From assembly GCA_019649035.1 (NCBI GenBank), contig BMAT01010570.1, positions 428,404 to 453,483 on the forward strand: a DNA stretch of 25,080 nucleotides. The letters are read 5' to 3'. Of this stretch, positions 11,318 through 21,791 are shown one piece after another. Source of the stretch: Elysia marginata (taxonomy: Eukaryota > Mollusca > Gastropoda > Plakobranchidae). The notes below the pieces were generated by a model, which was not told where the DNA came from, did not search any database, and saw only the letters and a program-made list of their open reading frames with translations. Both the position numbers and the translations under genes were made by a program. The number at the start of each line of letters is the position of its first letter. The first letter of the stretch is position 1.

Positions 11318-12585
11318 ATGCATAAAAAGGTCATCAACAGATCAGCAAATATGTGTATATCTTTTTACACTCTTCTTTATTGAAATTCAGGGCAGTTCAA
11401 TAATGGAGACAAAAATGAAATAATGTACATAATGGAACAAATACAAGCACTCAGTGCTGTTTCAAACTTAGTCAAATCTTTCTCACCTTGTAATATTAAA
11501 AAAAAAACGAATTGAAGGAACTGATTTTGCCGTAAAACAAAACTGAACATTACATTTCCAAAGTATCAAATCGCAAATCTGTGACCAACATCTGAATTGT
11601 AAAATTTTTCCTATAAAACAAGCAAAATGGTTTAAGTAAATTTCAGAAGAAATTAAATCAACATTGAGTAAAAGAATAACTACATAGCCCTGAGAAGATG
11701 TTATTTAATTCTTTAGGAAACTCATTTCAGTGCAGATCAGAGGGAAGTATAACTACACATTGGCCATCATGTAGATATGTAGTCAGGATAAAGCCACACA
11801 TGCATATTATTTATACACATTACCTAATTACCTACAGACCAGTGCACCTCAAAATAAATGTACAACTACAAGAATTTACAAGTACACAGATTCTCTGATT
11901 GATAGTAAAAGTTACACAACGAAAAATCTGGAACCCAGTACATTGAGTATTGTCTAACCTTCACCAACATACTGCTCCATGCTCCTACGTCATGGTGTTT
12001 ATTTCCTTCTCTTTCATTCTATTAGCAAACATTACATTCACACATCGTTTAGAATGTTTCAGACTTCTCTAACAAACCAGTACAGCAAAACTTTCATGAT
12101 ATGTACAAGTATTTGTGAAGACTAGTCACGAGTTTCTTAGGTATAACACAATCAGACAGATGCATATACGGATGTAACTCCTCTTATCATCACCATTATG
12201 ATCTTAAACATAATTTTCCGTAACCTTGTACTTAAAGGGTAGAAAGAGAGGTGATAGGTGTTTGTGTGTATTTGTGAATATCTTTTTAAATTATTATTCT
12301 TAAGTTCTACTCTTTAATATGCAACTCCGAAAACAAATTTCAGCCGGATAACTCACTTTAAATTATCTTATCTTAAAGTTAAGTATAAACAATTGTATTT
12401 AGATTAAACAGAAAAGCGAGGAGAAGTATCTTGCCTAATAAGATTTTACTTTGTGTGTCATAGTATCATTAAAGCTAAATACTACATTTCAGACTCTTCT
12501 CAATACAGTAATGATCGATTTATATAATATTATTCTGCTCAAAAACATTTCATCTACAACTTAACCATGCAACTCTAAACAGATC

Positions 12586-13497
12586 NNNNNNNNNNNNNNN
12601 NNNNNNNNNNNNNNNNNNNNNNNNNNNNNNNNNNNNNNNNNNNNNNNNNNNNNNNNNNNNNNNNNNNNNNNNNNNNNNNNNNNNNNNNNNNNNNNNNNNN
12701 NNNNNNNNNNNNNNNNNNNNNNNNNNNNNNNNNNNNNNNNNNNNNNNNNNNNNNNNNNNNNNNNNNNNNNNNNNNNNNNNNNNNNNNNNNNNNNNNNNNN
12801 NNNNNNNNNNNNNNNNNNNNNNNNNNNNNNNNNNNNNNNNNNNNNNNNNNNNNNNNNNNNNNNNNNNNNNNNNNNNNNNNNNNNNNNNNNNNNNNNNNNN
12901 NNNNNNNNNNNNNNNNNNNNNNNNNNNNNNNNNNNNNNNNNNNNNNNNNNNNNNNNNNNNNNNNNNNNNNNNNNNNNNNNNNNNNNNNNNNNNNNNNNNN
13001 NNNNNNNNNNNNNNNNNNNNNNNNNNNNNNNNNNNNNNNNNNNNNNNNNNNNNNNNNNNNNNNNNNNNNNNNNNNNNNNNNNNNNNNNNNNNNNNNNNNN
13101 NNNNNNNNNNNNNNNNNNNNNNNNNNNNNNNNNNNNNNNNNNNNNNNNNNNNNNNNNNNNNNNNNNNNNNNNNNNNNNNNNNNNNNNNNNNNNNNNNNNN
13201 NNNNNNNNNNNNNNNNNNNNNNNNNNNNNNNNNNNNNNNNNNNNNNNNNNNNNNNNNNNNNNNNNNNNNNNNNNNNNNNNNNNNNNNNNNNNNNNNNNNN
13301 NNNNNNNNNNNNNNNNNNNNNNNNNNNNNNNNNNNNNNNNNNNNNNNNNNNNNNNNNNNNNNNNNNNNNNNNNNNNNNNNNNNNNNNNNNNNNNNNNNNN
13401 NNNNNNNNNNNNNNNNNNNNNNNNNNNNNNNNNNNNNNNNNNNNNNNNNNNNNNNNNNNNNNNNNNNNNNNNNNNNNNNNNNNNNNNNNNNNNNNNN
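12586..13497. other. Assembly gap (912 N)
   Basis: An unbroken run of N. Any open frame drawn across it is an artefact. The right flank begins with a palindromic sequence, which may explain why assembly failed here. Confidence 0.99.
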
Positions 13498-13498
13498 A

Positions 13499-13525
13499 AT
13501 ACGGATTTCCGTATTTATACGGAAA
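13499..13525. repeat. Palindromic repeat at the right edge of the assembly gap
   Basis: TTTCCGTAT (13506-13514) and ATACGGAAA (13517-13525) are perfect 9-nt inverted arms with a TT spacer. Another ATACGGA lies at 13499-13505, overlapping the first palindrome in phase. This looks like the end of a repeat array that continues into the gap. Confidence 0.6.
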
Positions 13526-14176
13526 ATCGGCATCCCTGTATATAGATCTTTTGGGAATAAAAGTTTATGCTTGTTTCCATGGGCAAAAAAAAAAACTTTT
13601 TTTTTTCACATATAATTATAAAAGTCTAAAAAAATTAAAACTTGCTTAATTAATCAGTTAGAAAGAACTATCACAGATACTTTTCTTGGCTACATCAGGC
13701 AGAAAAATAAGTTTACATTTTATATTAAAAACAGACCTGCCATTTAACAGAAGTTAGAAATGATAAAACCAAACAGTATTATGAGATAACATATTAAAAA
13801 TATATTATTAATACACAACATCTCTAAAAAAAAATACCAAAGCCTGCCAACAAAAAATTATTCCTTGCATAGCAGTTTGACTGGATAAGATGCATGGGCA
13901 GGAAATATGCCTGACTTAATGCACTCGTTTTCCAATTCCAGAGTCTCACCACATCTAAAAAAATGTACCAAAATAAAAAAAGAAGAAGAAAACTAACTCT
14001 TTGCCAGGAAAATTTTCTTTTAAATTAAATACAAAATTTTCAATTTTTTTTTTAAACTTAATGTGGAATGACAGGTCTGTAAGCATCTGGACACAACTTT
14101 TTAAAAAAGATCAAGCTTTGCATTTTTGTTTGCTAAACTACTGAAAACAAAGAAAATCTAAAATAAATTGCTAATG

Positions 14177-14325
14177 CTATACATTAAAACTCTCTCCACA
14201 GCCACACGTTCCTTTGATATTTGGATTATTAAAAACAAACTCGGCTGTCAGTTTGTCCTCTTGATAGTCCATCTCAGTGCCTAGTAAAGTTAGCTGGGCT
14301 TTGGCATCGATGAAAACATGGACAC
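14177..14325 (-). CDS. ISCA1: ISCA1 exon 4 (C-terminal CGC motif and stop)
   Basis: This exon encodes residues 82-130 after a CTTCAG acceptor. It includes the AQLTLLGTEMDY strand-turn, the FVFNNPNIKG segment and the terminal TCGCGESFNV, with C122 and C124 as cluster ligands. It stops with TAG. Coding sequence extended upstream through the intron has no ISCA1 similarity, so the acceptor at 14326-14327 sets the boundary. Confidence 0.95.
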
Positions 14326-17300
14326 CTGAAGAAGGGAAGGGCGGGAGATAAACAAAGATACTCAAGAATTTTAGACCACATGAATTTATCAAAGGTGAAG
14401 AGAAACTAAGAAGTCCTGCCGTTATGTCATGGGAAATTCTGTCCTGAATTCAATATCTTAAAGTAGTCTTTTGTTACGCATAGCTAAAATAAATACACAG
14501 ATGGGTAGCAATATTGCAAAATGGATCTAGTTGCCGAGTGTTGACATTACGAGCTACATGTATAAATTGTTCAAATGGTCCTCAAACTCTCTAACGGATA
14601 AAAAGGTTATTTTGATATCTTGATTATGAGCATTATTGCATAAGGAAATAGGGAATTGGTGAGTAGTGTTAAGGAAAAATTTATTTTATGGTTTGAAATT
14701 AGAAAGTATTTAAAGAGATCATCTACCAATCTCTTATATATATTCAAATATTTTTCACAGCTATTATTTTGATGGCTTTATGGTTTTTTGTTGAACTTTG
14801 ACCCTTGATAGGAATTATCAATTTTCCTCAATTTTGCTACCGCTGCCTCTCCAAACTCCGTTTAAGATTCTGCTGTGTAAGTCCACAAACTAGGGCTGGT
14901 GCCATACCATTGCCGTGCTAGTCATTTACTAAACCTATGTTAATGTTTCTTCTTTGGAATCCACAAGGGAATAGAGGCAGGGGTAGGCCCAGAAAGACAT
15001 GGAAGAAATTTGTAGAGAGGGAAATGGCAATGAATGATGGGGAAAGGATGGGGTCAGCTTGGAAAGCTTGCCCAGCACCGGAGTGGGTGGCATTTATATA
15101 TCATATTTCAAGACGCTTGTAATGAACAAGCCTGAAGACAATAACATCTGTGCTCACTACAGTTTACTATTATTCAAAACATCTTCATTTTCAAACCTTT
15201 CAATGAATTATGCTTCTATTTAGGTATCATTTTACAAATCAAACAGCTTGTATAACGTGGTAGATCAAGTGTAGCCTGCTTCAATTAGAAAAACCAAAAC
15301 TTAGTCTGCTACTATGACTTCAGAGTAAATCTCTCCATATCACTCCACTCCTTTTCCTTTTTCCCCTCATTCCTTATCTCCCTCCCTCCTCCGCTCTCTG
15401 CCTCTCTCCAATCTCCTTCTTTGGCTTGTCCAGAAACCTAGCTTAGGCTCAAGGCTATGGATATGATAGGCTGCAGAGGGAATTAAAATATGTAATTGTG
15501 AGAAACTGACACAGCAAAAGCTCAATTATCAACACAAGAACTATTGAAATAATCATAAATCAAAAAATATTGAAGTTACTCTGCTTCAAAGGTTGAAGGG
15601 AAAAAAACTCAATCTTAAAAAAAAATGAAGGAAACAACCCTGATGACATACCGTCTTGAATGACTTCTTCATCAAATTTTCCTTTTTTGTCAGCATAATC
15701 CAGGGTGTATGTCAATCCATTGCATCCTCTCGTTTTGACACCAATCATTACACCTTTCTGAAAAGGAAAACAAGATGAGAATAGGGTGCTTTAAATGATA
15801 GACTGTTTAAACTAAGAATGTCTCAAACCAAAAAAAAAAAAAATTACAAGGATCAATGAATTTTACTATACATATGTCAGCTTTTGGGTTGTTGCTTTTT
15901 TTTTCTTATTGGCCCACTTGAACTGAGTCCTGACATAAAAGTAAACCACTGGACTATCATTTATAAAAGAGTTTGGATGCTGCTTGCTGCTGCTCAAATT
16001 GGATTAGTAAAAAAATTATATAAAAAATTTAGATGTTTGAGTCTTTGACAATTTCCAATTTCATCAGATATTTTTTTTTACTGAATTTGCAAACTTCAAC
16101 TCAAAAGAGTCTTAAAATGGAGCCAAAGGCTAAAGCAGTAAAGTTATTGCTTTCATTTTTAGAAACTTCACATTAATAAATATTAGTAAATTTGAAAAAG
16201 CTTAACACTGCAAAACTTCCTAATCACCACAAAATTTACAAGAGTATTGATCAGTAAACATTTTTTTCCTCAAATTTCTATTTGTTGAAACTCTTCCATA
16301 CCTTGTAGGCATTTATATAATGATTTTTAAAAATTCTCTACATTAATTTAATAGCTTTAAAAAATTTTAAAACAGAAATTTGTTGTTTTTTTTTTCAACT
16401 TGTCCCCACCATTAGATATTAAGGAGGATTATATTTCAAGTAATCCAACAGTAAACGAATCAAAATTAACCTCACCAACATTCAGTTCTGGACAGCATTG
16501 TTTACATTAGTGCTTACCCCTGGTATTTTTTAAATTCAGAAGTAAAAATAAATTTAACACTAAAGAGCTATGTAAATTTACCATTTCTGGCCGCTGTGTC
16601 ATTAGCTGCTTGAGTTTGGTGACTGCATTTTGAGTCTGGGGATAAGTAAATTAATGATACAAGATGCATAGATAAAATCCAAGTGAAAATATGTCAAGTA
16701 ACAGGGTAATAGTATTCAAATGAAAAGTTTAACAAATGGCTGTCATAGTGTCAAATGAAGATTATTTCCAAGGGCAAGTATAAACTTTTCTACAATTGAT
16801 GATACACATAAAGTTTAAGGTGAAGTTCTTTCTCTTGTTCTTCCTCTGATCAATGCGAGTTTTCCCTCTTCTTTTTTTAAAGGTTTTACAACAGTCAAGT
16901 CCAAATAATTAAAACCTGAATAAATCAAATATTTGCTTGTTTCAGACTATATTCAGATCACCAATTGTATCGCTTTATAAACACTGATAATCATAATTAA
17001 AACTTTGGACTTAATTTGTCTCAGTTAAATTTTGTTCCTTTTGAAATATAATCTGTCTAGCCTGCAACTGCAAGTCTATTTTAAAAATACCGAACAAAAT
17101 TTTCAAATCAAATTCATTTTATTTATTATTAATGGGCATCAGTTTACTAAAATATCTATTCGATACTTGAACATTTAACTGTTTTACTGATTTATAATCA
17201 TGACTGAACTACCTTTTTCCTGTTATTTTTTTTCCTTTCATTTTCTATAAACTTTGAATTTGGAGCCTCAGAGACCTCGACTATTTCAAATGCAAATCAA

Positions 17301-18130
17301 ATAGATCTACAAGATTTCTAGATATAAGCCTGCTCCCAGCAATGCAGCAGGAACTCATTGAATAGCTTAATAGTCCCCTTATAAGAATCTTGAACCCTAT
17401 ATTGTCACATTTCAGCACTTGTTTAAAATGTTAACACTAAACAGAGTCTGGTCGCAATGACCGGGCCATGCTCCATTTGGTGGAGTAGTACACTAGTAGT
17501 AGACTACGTCTAGATTTAATGAGTCTAAGGTGATAATAATTACAACATCAATTATTGATGAAGTGAAGAGTCATATAGGCATAATTACTTTCATCAGTCA
17601 TTGATTTAGAATACAATTAATGTGGAGATCTAGAGAATCTAGAAATAGAGAGTAGAGTAGCATCTAGTCACACTCACAGGAAAGAGTGTGCGCTCAAACA
17701 CATCTAAACTCCTCACAAGTGCTCATAACTTTTTAATTTTTAAAAATTCTAGTTATCCTCTGGACCTACTTCAGCACTAGATCTAGATCTAAATAATGAG
17801 TTTATCAAAGCCTTGGATTTAGATAGATATCAAGATTGTCCAAAGACGTAACAGAGTACCATAGGATGGCATCGTCTTTTTGTGGTACAGAAGATGAGAA
17901 CTCAGAACCAGTGGCAGAGAAGTCTATAGAGACGTCACCAATCATCCAATGACTAGATCTACAAACCTAGATAACTGGACCTAAAACATAGAACATGGAA
18001 CTTCAAATTCACGACAAATATGTAACGCTTAAGTAAGAGTACTTACCAAAACAAGGGGTGCTTTTTGTGGTATTAAACGTTTTGATGTTACTGCTCGGAC
18101 AGTTGCTCGTCCTATCGCTCTACTCGCCAT
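14177..18130 (-). CDS. ISCA1: Iron-sulfur cluster assembly 1 homolog, mitochondrial (complete, 4 exons)
   Basis: A-type carrier of the HesB/IscA/SufA family. In animals ISCA1 works with ISCA2 and IBA57 in the mitochondrial matrix to mature [4Fe-4S] proteins. The CDS joins 18130-18047, 16635-16582, 15757-15652 and 14325-14177 on the - strand: 393 nt, 130 residues plus stop (human protein 129). All three introns are GT-AG (about 1411, 824 and 1326 nt; phases 0, 0 and 1). The N-terminus is rich in Arg and Lys and lacks acidic residues, as a mitochondrial presequence should. Fe-S ligand cysteines are C58 (in TRGCNGLTYTL) and C122 and C124 (in GTCGCGESFNV, the C-terminus). The QLTLLGTEMDY and FVFNNPNIKG segments are near-identical to vertebrate ISCA1. 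The start codon has a good context (A at -3, G at +4). No frameshift or lost key residue is seen. ISCA2 is excluded by the close match to ISCA1 over the C-terminal half. Confidence 0.96.
14937..15122 (+). pseudogene. LINE C-terminal remnant in ISCA1 intron 3, antisense to the gene
   Basis: The + strand reads GNRGRGRPRKTWKKFVEREM, then a tryptophan about 20 residues later, then EWVAFI and a stop after RRL. The G-R-G-R-P-R-x-T-W-x-x-x-V-E-x-E-M pattern, with a following W and an E/K-W-x-x-F-(V/I) near the end, is characteristic of the extreme C-terminus of many invertebrate non-LTR retrotransposon polyproteins. Only this tail is visible, with no reverse transcriptase upstream, so it is a short dead fragment. 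It could in principle be chance, but the GRGRPRKTW run is specific. Confidence 0.65.
15652..15757 (-). CDS. ISCA1: ISCA1 exon 3 (first ligand cysteine)
   Basis: This exon encodes residues 47-81 plus the first base of codon 82. It holds KTRGCNGLTYTLDYA, with C58 as the first cluster ligand, and ends in DEEVIQD. The acceptor is TTTTCAG and the donor GTATGT at 15651. The exon ends after one base of a Gly codon (phase 1), which is completed by the GT at the start of exon 4. Open reading beyond the donor into the intron is non-homologous and should not be annotated. Confidence 0.94.
16582..16635 (-). CDS. ISCA1: ISCA1 exon 2
   Basis: A 54-nt exon encodes residues 29-46 (TQNAVTKLKQLMTQRPEM). It aligns with the AVNKIKQLL helix segment of vertebrate ISCA1. 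On the - strand it is preceded by a CCCCAG acceptor and followed by GTAAAT. It is too short for a length-based ORF search but is required to keep the protein continuous. Both flanking introns are phase 0. Confidence 0.9.
17290..17980. repeat. Cluster of TCTAGA/AGATCT words in ISCA1 intron 1
   Basis: Palindromic hexamers and overlaps such as CTAGATCTAGATC recur near 17302, 17320, 17510, 17630, 17638, 17780 and 17955. Nothing coding is seen in this stretch. Similar words occur singly near 1570 and 6940. It reads as a diffuse word enrichment, not an ordered array. Confidence 0.4.
18047..18130 (-). CDS. ISCA1: ISCA1 exon 1 (start codon and presequence)
   Basis: This exon encodes residues 1-28, beginning MASRAIGRATVRAVTSKR and ending in APLVL. 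RATVRAV matches the vertebrate ISCA1 N-terminus. It has several Arg and Lys and no Asp or Glu, which fits mitochondrial import. The donor is GTAAGT, read on the - strand from 18046. The intron begins after a complete codon (phase 0). Sequence upstream (above 18130) is presumed 5' UTR and promoter; no TATA box is evident. Confidence 0.93.
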
Positions 18131-18416
18131 TTCGACTTTCACTCTGTTGCACAACAAAAACAATCAATGTGGGCTAGGGCATGTATTTCTTCAACAAAAT
18201 TAATATCGATAACAATCATTTTACTATTTCATCAGGCATTGTTTGATAGTTTGCCGGTTCCTTGACCTTGAGTTTAACTTTTCCTATTTCATTTATTCTT
18301 AGTTTATAGTAATATAAATTAGATGACTAAGTGTGTGCGATACAAGTTTTTTTGAGTCTTTTAAGTAAGGACGTTTTAGTATCGAAAACTAATTACCTGC
18401 CAAAAAACTATTGAAA

Positions 18417-18700
18417 CTATCCGTGAGTTGTTGGTGATTTCCCTTGGACAACAGCTGTGAAGGACCATAGGTTGAGTCGGTTCAGCAGCCTTCTAAGATC
18501 CTGAAAATGTAATCCGGCAAGATACCGGAACCGATATGCCAACAAGTTAAAAATAAACAATAGTCGCAGTAGAACCAGAGATAATGGTAGAACTGTGTGG
18601 AAGGAAATTAAACATTGTTTAGGAAGGTATATACTCCAACTATAAGAATACAGACGAAACAAGTATGCTATCGGTTTTACGCCTTCATCAGACAAAATAA
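18417..18700 (-). repeat. Possible retroelement 3' fragment with a hammerhead-like CTGATGA core
   Basis: Read on the - strand, CTGATGAAGG is followed by GTAAAACCGATAGC and GTTTCGTC. It resembles the CTGATGA / stem II / GAAAC core of hammerhead-type sequences associated with Penelope-like elements and other repeats, but GAAAC is replaced by GATAGC, so it could not be a normal ribozyme. The overlapping 92-codon open frame (MSDEGVKPIAYLF...) begins inside this core and has no recognised domain. No GIY-YIG or RT sequence was found beside it. Identification is tentative. Confidence 0.25.
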
Positions 18701-19661
18701 AAAAATAAAACGTTTAAAACACTTATATAAATTGGCTCACGAGTAACAATAAATGAAAATCAATATTATTTTAAACAACACAAAAAATATAGGCCTATAA
18801 TGATATTAATAATAATAAAGGAAAATATATAAAGATTAAAAGTAGACTTAAGAAGAAAATATAAGTACATGAACCTAGCTAGAATTATAAATCTATAGAA
18901 AAGACTCCCGGGGGAAAAAGGGAAATGGGCATGTGGAATCACGAAAATTGTAGTGGAATTACACATTGAAAGAAAGAAAGAATAAAACCCACTTCACTGT
19001 ATAATATTTTCCCGACCATTACTCATCAATCAACTGCACAAAATGTTCGATTTATAACAGTCAAAATAATGAGATAACTAAAGCAATGACAATAATAAAA
19101 GATAAACATTCAGTTATAAAATGTTCTCAAATAAGCTACTGGTCCAAGCCTCCCCTCTACTCTGGCCAAAACACGTGTGTTATATTGTTACTGGGCCGAA
19201 GCCGGATTCGTGAGCAGAAGGAGAAATCTACGGTGTAGGGTCGAAATACGGATGTGGGTGGTTACTGTGGTCACGCAACCACCACCCCACCCCCTTTTTT
19301 CTTCTACCTATGGCATGTGCCTTTGACACGCAATTTTTTAATGGCGAATCTACCTTTATCGTCCATTTTTATTCAGAATAATCTAAAGTCTTCAGCTTTA
19401 AGGGCACTTCATCACCTGGACCCCTTATCTGCAACCCCTACCCTTGAACTTGACTAGTACGTGTACCGGAACCTCCCTAAACTTCTACCCCCCACCCTCA
19501 CCCCCGAAACCTACCAGAACCTCAAAAAATTATATGACAAAATGTCATTGTTATTATCTGTCGTTGTGTGGATAAAATAAAATATTACCTTACATTTGGA
19601 TATTTATTGATCCTGATTTAAACAAAAAAGGTACATGTATTAGCCGTAATACTGTTGTGAC
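18701..19661. other. Non-coding stretch, no gene seen
   Basis: AT-rich with A-rich runs to about 19100, then a patch with C runs (19277-19300, 19485-19510). Short open frames at 18766-18966 (-) and 19254-19457 (+) have no family resemblance. One TAGGCCTA lies at 18790. Confidence 0.5.
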
Positions 19662-20785
19662 TCAACGCCCGACTCTAATAAGCTTGAAAATAAACCTTTC
19701 GTCTCTCAAATTGCGTTGATCAAAGGATATGCGACGTTCGATTGTCCTACCTGGCGTAATGCTATTCGCGCCGCAGTCATCCGACGTGGAAACCTTGGCA
19801 CGTTCTTGTATTCCTGCTGCAAGTAACTTCACTGGCTTCTTTTTAGTACAATTTTTTTTAGTTTGTCGAGCTCCGTTTGGCTTTTGAGGGTGAGTGATGT
19901 TGGTGTTTGGGAGAAATGTTGTTACGTACATGAGATTATGTAGTCATTGGTCCCCCTCTGCGTTTGTCCCCTTGTGTGTTGAAAATACTCTTCACTGCTT
20001 TGTTTGGTGGAATTTCTTTACATTTCCTCAGAATTAGATCCCTTAATAGGTGTGTGCGGCTTTTTGGGTTATATATTTAAAGGGGGCACTCGTTGAATTT
20101 GTTATACAGGGACTTATTATCTTTCTCTTAGCACTTTCTTTAGATGCTTTTTTATGGTTCGCATTATATGTTTTCTTCAGCTTCTGTTAGTGTCCGTGTA
20201 CATTGGTTTAACAAACGCTCTATGTGATTTTATCTTTATGGTGTTTTTGACTTTCTCGCCACGAATTCAAGCGTTTTAGAGTTTTGCAAGTGCTACAGTG
20301 GAAGACCATTTTCTTCTTGTGAAATTTTCGCTGTCTCCTATGCATGTTCCTACTGCGTTTGTATTTTTCTTGGTGGTGCATTCTGTTTTTTCAACATTGG
20401 CAAAGAGTTTGTGTTTTTGTAATATTTTGGACCTCCACTATGCAATAAAGTTTAAGTCGTCGGCGTATTAAATTTCCCTTGGGAAAGTTTTTTTTCTAGT
20501 TCAGCTTTTGGTTTCGGTGTTGTGGGTCTTACTTTTATAAAGACATGCTCTAGCTTTAAGATGAACACAGGGCTAAGGCTGTTCCCTTGAGTTGATGTGT
20601 GTCTGCATTGCTGGTGAACAGCTTTGCTTCACTGGTTCCATCTATCTTAGTGTCGATTGTAGTGTTGCTGAGCAGGAAACGTATGATTCTCAACTCGTCT
20701 TTGGCAATTATGTTTTGGAGAATGTCGAGGAGAGCCTTTTCATGGATAGTATCGAATGCCGCCGGCTGTATATTCTTGTAATATT
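19662..20785 (-). pseudogene. Decayed LINE reverse transcriptase, catalytic and C-terminal part
   Basis: On the - strand the frames read AFDTIHEKALLDIL (20759 downward; RT block 3), then DELRIIRFLLSNTT, a LEHVFIKVRPTTPKP-like stretch after a frameshift, and YADDLNFIA at 20467-20441, the RT catalytic box (YADD codons 20467-20456). Next come FANVEKTECTTKK and GDSENFTRRKWSSTVALAKL, then RRGGPMTT near 19945, which is the G-R-P-x-T-T tail segment. This block order is that of a non-LTR retrotransposon found widely in invertebrates. At least one frameshift and several in-frame stops make it a pseudogene. The frame 19931-19662 probably holds the degraded C-terminus, but its match is weak. The N-terminal RT blocks are missing here and probably lie at 22197-22411. 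Confidence 0.85.
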
Positions 20786-20799
20786 TTGACCTATTTTGA

Positions 20800-21370
20800 A
20801 AATGTAGACATATTCTTTATTGGTGTGAAAACAATTTTCTTTAAGTGAATGTAACAAAAACAAAAGAACTTATTGTACATTTCAGAAGGAAAATATAGCG
20901 AAATTATGCCCATATAACCAAAATGTTGAAATTTCTAATGTTTATAAATATTGAGGAACAGCAATAGATAACAAACTTAGCTGGAAATCCCACGTGTATG
21001 CATTGTACAAACGAGCAAATCAGCATTTGTGCTTCCTGCGAAAGTTGAGATAATTTAAAATAAGATGTGAGCTTCTGAAAATATTTCACACCGCCACTCT
21101 TCAGAGCATATTCACATTTGGGATAACATTTTGTGGAGAAAGTATAACTATGCAAAACAAGGAAAAAGCAACAAATGTAACACAATGCTGTCTGCCTTCA
21201 TTTGATGAGCTGTACTCAAAAAGAGCTTGAAAATAATGGGAGACAAAATCTCACCCATAAGTAGGCCTATTGCTTACGTGCTTACGAAAGATCCCAAAGA
21301 CCAATTCGCTTATTATCTATTGTGAGATACAGGAAGTCAATGCATCCCACATCTATTAGGAAACTTCAAT
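20800..21370 (+). pseudogene. 5'-truncated LINE reverse transcriptase fragment
   Basis: On the + strand the text begins WCENNFL, VNVTKTKELIVHFRRK (the N-x-x-K-T-K block after YADD). It continues YKY-stop-GTAIDNKLSW (20943-20984), HVYALYKRANQHLCFLRKLR and LLKIFHTATLQSIFTFG, then weaker text that needs frame changes. This matches the post-catalytic RT region of LINEs with the YKYLGT-ID-KLSW signature. The catalytic YADD itself is absent because the fragment starts after it. In-frame stops and frameshifts show decay. It is a different family and the opposite strand from the element ending at 20785. Confidence 0.85.
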
Positions 21371-21695
21371 GAATAATGAAGTGCTGTCCATATACTTATA
21401 TTTAATGTGATTTTTATTGTTACCACTATACATGTATTTACACTAAATTTGAATCTTTACATAATTAAATCTTTAATGCTATATGTTTTTATACATTCTT
21501 CCTACTTATAATTTCCCAATATATATTTATGCATTGACTCCTCTGTCCATATTCCTCTCAACCTGTTCCTACCTCTCACTATCTCCATAACTTTCTATCT
21601 TTTTCTTACAATAGAACAAGATGTCATTGCCATAAACTCGCAAAACAAACTGCCACCTAGATATAAGGAAATAAAACTACTTTAGTTTTAGGATA

Positions 21696-21791
21696 GTTGA
21701 GACATAGAATAGCCTCCCCAAAATCACTGTTACTGCCCCAAGTATCAACTCATTCAAAAACAAGCTACTAAACAGATACAATTCTGCATGA
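21696..21791 (+). pseudogene. LINE C-terminal remnant (WNSLP-type)
   Basis: VET-stop-NSLPKITVTAPS followed by INSFKNKLLNRY then stop. It matches the W-N-S-L-P-x-x-(V)-V-T-A-P-S-x-N-S-F-K-x-x-L terminal segment of CR1/Jockey-like LINE proteins, with Trp lost to a stop. About 300 bases separate it from the RT fragment to its left, so it may be the tail of a separate + strand element. Confidence 0.75.

Larger units (their letters stand above)
11285..14176 (-). other. Presumed ISCA1 3' UTR, containing the assembly gap
   Basis: No gene is seen here beyond the ISCA1 stop. Read on the - strand, the sequence is T-rich and ORF-poor. The first canonical poly(A) signals after the stop are at 12003-11998, 11381-11376 and 11317-11312, not counting the unknown 912 bases. 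An end near 11.28 kb is inferred from the most distal signal and from the composition switch just beyond it. A shorter UTR, or intergenic DNA, remains possible. Confidence 0.45.

Noticed and set aside
12550-13533. 327-codon open frame on the - strand
   Set aside because: It is almost entirely the N gap; only about 13 and 10 real residues flank it.
15560-15651. Extension of ISCA1 exon 3 into the intron (MSSGLFPSFFFK...)
   Set aside because: The conserved GTATGT donor and the exact continuation of the Gly codon in exon 4 show that this is intron.
19180-19260. Possible tRNA-derived SINE (GGGTCGAAATAC resembles a B box)
   Set aside because: No matching A box at the right distance and no cloverleaf could be drawn.
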